10,743 nt of DNA, from contig JABDPK010000188.1 in NCBI GenBank assembly GCA_013042795.1, positions 1-10,743 on the forward strand, given 5' to 3'. The position numbers and the translations under genes were made by a program. The notes under the pieces are model-generated. The model was not told the DNA's origin. It made no database searches and saw only the letters and a program-made list of their open reading frames with translations. Positions 6,326-10,743 of the stretch are shown piece by piece; position 1 is the stretch's first letter; every line of letters starts with the position of its first letter. Source of the stretch: Saprospiraceae bacterium (lineage in GTDB: Bacteria; Bacteroidota; Bacteroidia; Chitinophagales; Saprospiraceae).

Positions 6326-9300
6326 ATGAGAAATTACCGATTTCACCAAACTCTTTCAGTGTTGCTACTGCAACTCTGTTTTATTTCTGTAGTACATGCT
6401 CAACTAGAAGTCAATCCATCCAGTCAATATTGCGTTTGCAATAATGACCAAAGTTCCAATGGAGCCGGTGATGGGACATTCAGTGAAAGCCTCATCTTTG
6501 ATGGTCCATGCGGACTGACTGTTTTTACAGGTTCCGGGTCCAGCCCGGCATCCCTTGCATCTTTGCCATTGACAGTTTCTGCACCGGATCCCATGACTGG
6601 CCTTTGTCAATATTCTATAAATTTCAATCACCAGGATGGCGTTGGATATGATATTTGTCTGACTGATGCCATGGGTAACCCGATAACCGGTTCTGGATCA
6701 GGAATGCCTATTTGTGTTTCAAATGTTTGTGTATACCCCGAAATCAATGAACCATTTTTTGGACCATTATGCGATACAGACGACCCAATAGAAAACCTTG
6801 ATGCTATAATTACAGAAGTAAACGGTTATGCCGGGTTGACTTCAGTGACAGTCAATGGAAATTCAGACAATACATTTGATCCTGATCTACTTGGACCAGG
6901 TACCCATACAATTTTATGGACATTTACTGGTTCCGGAACTGGCCCTTGGGCCGGACCGATGACCGGATCGGGAGTTGGAGCTCCTATTGGAACTGTTATG
7001 GATCCTGGATTTCCGGGATGTACCACCTCATATAGTCTGGATGTCGATGTTTATGATACACCTACCCTGGTTGTATCTTCATGTAATTGTGATTATGATC
7101 CTAATACCGGAAATATCGGAAGCCAGGTTGATTTTGTGGTTACAGGTGGATCAGGCTCTTATACAGTCTCAACCAGCAATGGGACATTAAGCAATATAAA
7201 TCCGGTAACAGGTGTGGCTGAAACTCTTTATCTCGGACCAGGAGGCGGCGCCTATACAATAACGGTCAATGATGCAAATGGATGCTCTACAGACTATACT
7301 TCCGTCTGCGGGGATTGTTATTTTGATTTGAATATCACTGATCCATGTGTTTGTAAAAACAATCAGTCTTATAATGGTTCAGGCGATGGTACCTTTGGAG
7401 AGATCATAGACATTCATGGTCCAACAGGACTGGATTTGATTGTCGGAACAGGAAGTACCGGGCTGATCGGTTATACTGTTGGTTCACCGATTCCGGAAGT
7501 TCTACCCGGAACGTACAGGTTGAATTTCGAGCATACTGATCTGCTAGGATATACAGTCTTTATTGAGGCTGAAGTAGCAGGAATAACTGTTCCGGTACTT
7601 GATAATGCAGGTTCGCAGTTGACGATCAGCAATACTTGTCAATATCCTGTAATCACGGAACCTCAGCTTGATATTACAGACTTTTGTTTCAATGGATCGC
7701 CACTGGTGTTCAATGGTGACGAAGTCACAGAAATAAATGGCTTTAGTGGATTTGTCCAGGTGTATGTTGGAGGAGTCACTACCGGTACACTAATTACCGA
7801 ATTTGATCCTGCTCTATATCCAAATGGTATTTATGAACTGGTCTTCCTGTTTAGCGGTGACTTTGTGGACAATGTATCAAACGGAACGGATCCTGCATTC
7901 CCAGGTTGCCAGACTACAACAAAGATCCAGGTTGGTGTTGGCGGAGGCGGAGCCATAGCTTGCAACAATCATGTCAACGTAAGCCTGGATAATAATTGTG
8001 AGGCCGCTTTTGAATGGTATACATTACTTGAAGGAGATTATATACCGAATGTATTCGAGGCAGAATTCACAGATGATGCAGGAAATATAATTCAGGAAGA
8101 AGATATACCATTATATGTCGGTACAATTATCAACTATTCAATTATAGATATGTGTAATGGCAATAGTTGTTGGGGTACTATGAGTATCGAAGATAAATCT
8201 GTACCTGAACTGGATTGTGACTGCCCTGTGGGAGGAGAAGACTTTGATAATGACGGTATTGTTGACGGATATTCAGAAGAATGTACGCGAAGTTGCTATG
8301 AATTACCATTGATAAAGGACAAGTACTGGGATAGATTGAGAGATGAGATTATTTCAGAGGATCTGGGAGATTTCATTGACGACCATGTAACCAGTATATG
8401 TGATGATGTGACAGAGGATGCTATAAGTTTTTATGATGTATTTGAAGACCTTGAATGTGGGGGATCTTTATTGCGAAGAACATGGACCGTCAGTTATGAT
8501 AAAGGAAATGGCCATGCCGGGTCAGTAAGCTGTACGGAGGAATATTTCTTTAAACCTTTGGATATCAATGAAGCTGAACTGGCTGCTATTGATCCGTCCT
8601 CTGGAATTATTAATCCTGTTGAAAACAGGCTGGTTCTTCCGATCGATCTTGTAGAAATGGACTGTGGATCAGATATTTCACCTGAATCCATTGCCGCGTT
8701 TTTTGATAATCCGGCAACTGTAGACAAGGATACTGATAATGACAGGATTGATCCTGACGAACTGGATATTGACCTTGTTATTGAGAACAATGAAGGTATT
8801 CCGTATGCATATCCGCACTATTATATCAAAGGTAGAAATCCAAGTGGACCTCATGCACAGGCTATTGATAATGAAATTTGCAATATCCTGGTAGCATATA
8901 CCGATACACAGATCGAGGCATGTGCACCGGGTTGCGGTGGCAATCAGAAGGTCCTCAGGAAATGGACAATCCTTGACTGGTGTGCAGGTGAATTCATTAG
9001 TCATGAACAGATAATTAAGGCAGTTGACAAGAACGGCCCTACTATCGGTGTTTCAAATGTTTTAGTAAGTGTCGATCCATGGAGATGTTCTGCGGATGTA
9101 GAACTTCCTCTTCCAGATCATTTATATGATGATTGCTTAGGAGAAGTTAATTATTGGATTGGAAAAGTAGATGGTGCATTGACTGTCTCCGGGAATGCTG
9201 AAGAAGGATTTGTGATGCATGATGTGCCGCAGGGAATTACAAGAGTAGAATATGTTGCAGAGGATTGCTGTGGAAATCTGACCAATACCTTTATAGAAGT

Positions 9301-10743
9301 GAATGTTTCAGATTTGACCCCACCAGTTCCTGTGACCAAAGAATTTATCGTGGTCAGCCTGACGAATATTGGTAACCCGGTCGACGGACCACAGGGCATT
9401 GCCAAAGTATATGCAAGAGATGTGGATAACGGATCTTATGATGGTTGTACAGGCATAGATGTGGCAGTCAGGAAAACAAAGGTCGTTTGTTCTCCGGAAG
9501 ATACGGTTTGGGGAGAATATGTGAAATTCTGTTGCGAAGATCTTGACGGTTTGAAATTTGTGGAAATAGATGTAGAGTTCAGGGTGACTGATGAAAACGG
9601 AAACAATAACTATGCATGGTCGACTGTAAGGTTGGAAGATAAATCATCTCCTACCCAGGAATGTCCTGCTGACCTGATCCTGACATGTGATATGGATTAT
9701 AATGATTTTACACTAACGGGACTGCCTCAATCATTCGGTGCTTGCGGTGAGATCCTTCTCGAATGTGATATAAATGATCTGATAGAAGATACTGAACCAA
9801 GAAGAAAAGGACCAAACGATGGATTCTTTAATGATCCTAGATATGATGGTGTTGAAGTACCTGCGTATGATCCTAGTTGTGGATATGGTGCTGTCAGAAG
9901 ACAGTTTAAATCATGCAGCAGTTGTACTCAGTGGTTTGTGATTGAACCAATTGATCCATTCAATCCGGCAACTATTCAGTTTCCTGAAGATGTCGTTGTG
10001 GATTGCGATGCATTTGAAACCGGTGAGCCGACCTGGGAAAATAGTGTATGTACTTTAATAGGTGTTTCCCTTGAATCAGATACATTCCTGTTTGAAGATG
10101 GCGCCTGTTTCAAGATATTAAATCACTGGAGTGTCATAAACTGGTGTGTTTATGATCCGGTCAATCCTTCAGCAGGTGGAAAATATGAACATACACAGGT
10201 GGTTAAGATCATCGATACACAGGATCCGGTAGTGACAGCTGCTGATAGCCTTTATTTTGATGTGGATGCTGACTGTGTCAGTTCAGCTGGTCAGCTGACA
10301 GCAAGGGCCAATGACGAGGGGCAATGTGGAAGCAAGTGGATAAAGTGGGAATTGACTTTGGATCTGAATGCAGATTGGACAGCGGATTACCTGATGAGCA
10401 GTGCTTTCCCTCAACTGGTCAATGGTGACGCAAATCCATATTATATAGAACCTACAGGAAATGACGACCTGGCCGTCGTTGAATTACCGGAAGGGATACC
10501 TTCAAGTAAAAAATGGCATAGAGCAGTATGGAGAGCATACGATGGTTGCGGTAATAATACAAGTGTGGTTAAATATTTCCAGGTTACGGATAGAAAAGCA
10601 CCGACACCTTATTGCCAGAATATCAGTACGGCAGCAATGAGTGGAAATGGTCAGGTTGAATTATGGGCGATAGATTTCAATGTCGGCAGTTTTGATAATT
10701 GTACAGATGATGATAACCTGGTGTTTACATTTACCGATGTAGC
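6326..10743 (+). CDS. Giant exported, cysteine-rich multi-module surface protein (3' end outside window)
   Basis: I translated this frame from the ATG at 6326 to the right edge and found no stop: at least 1472 residues. MRNYRFHQTLSVLLLQLCFISVVHA is a signal peptide cut before Gln26. Modules: repeat A (36-245), an SprB-like unit (about 270-325; GGSGSYTV, DANGCS), repeat B (341-541), a CNNHVNVSLDNNC to NSCWG module (546-618), then HYR-like modules with junctions of type D-x-x-x-P at 623, 901, 996, 1105, 1297 and 1422. RxW/WC motifs lie near 720, 880-886, 1268-1274 and 1397-1408. Acidic loops DFDNDGIVD (639-647) and DKDTDNDRIDPDE (800-812) look calcium-binding. About 60 cysteines suggest many disulfides. 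An in-frame ATG at 6263 would add 21 residues and bury the signal peptide, so 6326 is preferred. Such proteins are usually sorted by type IX secretion; the sorting domain is not visible here. Likely an adhesin or surface-layer protein; the role is inferred. Confidence 0.9.
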   Translation, partial: MRNYRFHQTLSVLLLQLCFISVVHAQLEVNPSSQYCVCNNDQSSNGAGDGTFSESLIFDGPCGLTVFTGSGSSPASLASLPLTVSAPDPMTGLCQYSINFNHQDGVGYDICLTDAMGNPITGSGSGMPICVSNVCVYPEINEPFFGPLCDTDDPIENLDAIITEVNGYAGLTSVTVNGNSDNTFDPDLLGPGTHTILWTFTGSGTGPWAGPMTGSGVGAPIGTVMDPGFPGCTTSYSLDVDVYDTPTLVVSSCNCDYDPNTGNIGSQVDFVVTGGSGSYTVSTSNGTLSNINPVTGVAETLYLGPGGGAYTITVNDANGCSTDYTSVCGDCYFDLNITDPCVCKNNQSYNGSGDGTFGEIIDIHGPTGLDLIVGTGSTGLIGYTVGSPIPEVLPGTYRLNFEHTDLLGYTVFIEAEVAGITVPVLDNAGSQLTISNTCQYPVITEPQLDITDFCFNGSPLVFNGDEVTEINGFSGFVQVYVGGVTTGTLITEFDPALYPNGIYELVFLFSGDFVDNVSNGTDPAFPGCQTTTKIQVGVGGGGAIACNNHVNVSLDNNCEAAFEWYTLLEGDYIPNVFEAEFTDDAGNIIQEEDIPLYVGTIINYSIIDMCNGNSCWGTMSIEDKSVPELDCDCPVGGEDFDNDGIVDGYSEECTRSCYELPLIKDKYWDRLRDEIISEDLGDFIDDHVTSICDDVTEDAISFYDVFEDLECGGSLLRRTWTVSYDKGNGHAGSVSCTEEYFFKPLDINEAELAAIDPSSGIINPVENRLVLPIDLVEMDCGSDISPESIAAFFDNPATVDKDTDNDRIDPDELDIDLVIENNEGIPYAYPHYYIKGRNPSGPHAQAIDNEICNILVAYTDTQIEACAPGCGGNQKVLRKWTILDWCAGEFISHEQIIKAVDKNGPTIGVSNVLVSVDPWRCSADVELPLPDHLYDDCLGEVNYWIGKVDGALTVSGNAEEGFVMHDVPQGITRVEYVAEDCCGNLTNTFIEVNVSDLTPPVPVTKEFIVVSLTNIGNPVDGPQGIAKVYARDVDNGSYDGCTGIDVAVRKTKVVCSPEDTVWGEYVKFCCEDLDGLKFVEIDVEFRVTDENGNNNYAWSTVRLEDKSSPTQECPADLILTCDMDYNDFTLTGLPQSFGACGEILLECDINDLIEDTEPRRKGPNDGFFNDPRYDGVEVPAYDPSCGYGAVRRQFKSCSSCTQWFVIEPIDPFNPATIQFPEDVVVDCDAFETGEPTWENSVCTLIGVSLESDTFLFEDGACFKILNHWSVINWCVYDPVNPSAGGKYEHTQVVKIIDTQDPVVTAADSLYFDVDADCVSSAGQLTARANDEGQCGSKWIKWELTLDLNADWTADYLMSSAFPQLVNGDANPYYIEPTGNDDLAVVELPEGIPSSKKWHRAVWRAYDGCGNNTSVVKYFQVTDRKAPTPYCQNISTAAMSGNGQVELWAIDFNVGSFDNCTDDDNLVFTFTDV
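6431..7060 (+). repeat. Coding repeat unit A of the giant protein
   Basis: Residues 36-245. The unit opens with CVCNNDQSSNGAGDGTF and runs through a YPEINEP segment, an 'EVNGYAG' segment and a 'FDPDLLGPGTHTILWTF' strand to DPGFPGCTTSYSLDVDV. The same landmarks recur in order in unit B. Similarity is at protein level; the DNA has diverged, so the duplication is old. Confidence 0.75.
7346..7948 (+). repeat. Coding repeat unit B of the giant protein
   Basis: Residues 341-541. It opens with CVCKNNQSYNGSGDGTF and contains YPVITEP, 'EINGFSG', FDPALYPNGIYELVFLF and DPAFPGCQTTTKIQVGV, matching unit A landmark by landmark. First-to-last cysteine distance is 187 residues here and 196 in unit A. An SprB-like unit separates the two copies. 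Confidence 0.75.

Noticed and set aside
6097..6327. 76-codon minus-strand ORF beginning on the CATG shared with the giant gene's start
   Set aside because: Its start overlaps the start of a far better supported divergent gene, it has no recognisable domain, and it covers the palindromic elements; most likely a chance ORF.
8494..9405. Minus-strand ORFs opposite the giant gene
   Set aside because: They lie antisense within a continuous modular coding frame and show no domain, signal or spacing of their own.

Overview
The window looks like a piece of a Bacteroidota chromosome, most likely from the Saprospiraceae or a near relative. The evidence is an AT-rich genome whose genes lack clear Shine-Dalgarno sites, a DUF6089-type outer-membrane barrel, a reg_prop/Y_Y_Y periplasmic sensor architecture, and a very large cysteine-rich surface protein built from the 'NVNVSLD', 'NSCWG', 'W-x-x-x-x-W-C' and 'D-x-x-x-P-x-x-x-C' modules typical of that family. 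The taxonomy is inferred from recalled protein style, not from a search.

Layout. Positions 1-78 hold the last 25 codons of a plus-strand gene of unknown identity. Positions 79-304 lie between converging genes and are filled with degenerate 8-bp tandem repeats (NNNNCATT), in one orientation on the left and the other on the right. Positions 305-5454 carry five minus-strand genes, transcribed right to left: nadA (quinolinate synthase), a secreted propeller/Y_Y_Y sensor-like protein that stops just after its membrane helix, a DUF6089-like outer-membrane protein, a YjbQ/UPF0047 protein, and a LysE/RhtB-type exporter. Gaps are 45-63 nt, about 84 nt, 9 nt and a 1-nt stop/start overlap, so the last three look tightly linked and the whole block may be one operon.

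Positions 5455-6325 contain no convincing protein gene. They do hold a strong plus-strand intrinsic terminator (5808-5847) with no gene in front of it, which suggests a short RNA, and two inverted-repeat elements at 6092-6135. At 6326 a plus-strand reading frame opens and stays open to the right edge (1472 codons, no stop). It encodes the N-terminal part of a giant exported, multi-module, acidic, cysteine-rich protein. The modules are two copies of a ~200-residue domain separated by an SprB-like repeat, then a series of HYR-like modules, with two calcium-loop-like acidic motifs.

How the parts fit. The minus-strand block mixes NAD biosynthesis, envelope proteins, a small enzyme-like protein and a transporter, with no obvious single pathway. 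The divergent giant gene is an envelope or extracellular product, probably sorted by the type IX secretion system; its C-terminal sorting domain would lie outside the window. I see no mobile element, CRISPR array, tRNA or rRNA. The most unusual items are the giant protein, the sensor without an output domain, the orphan terminator and the 8-bp repeat arrays.
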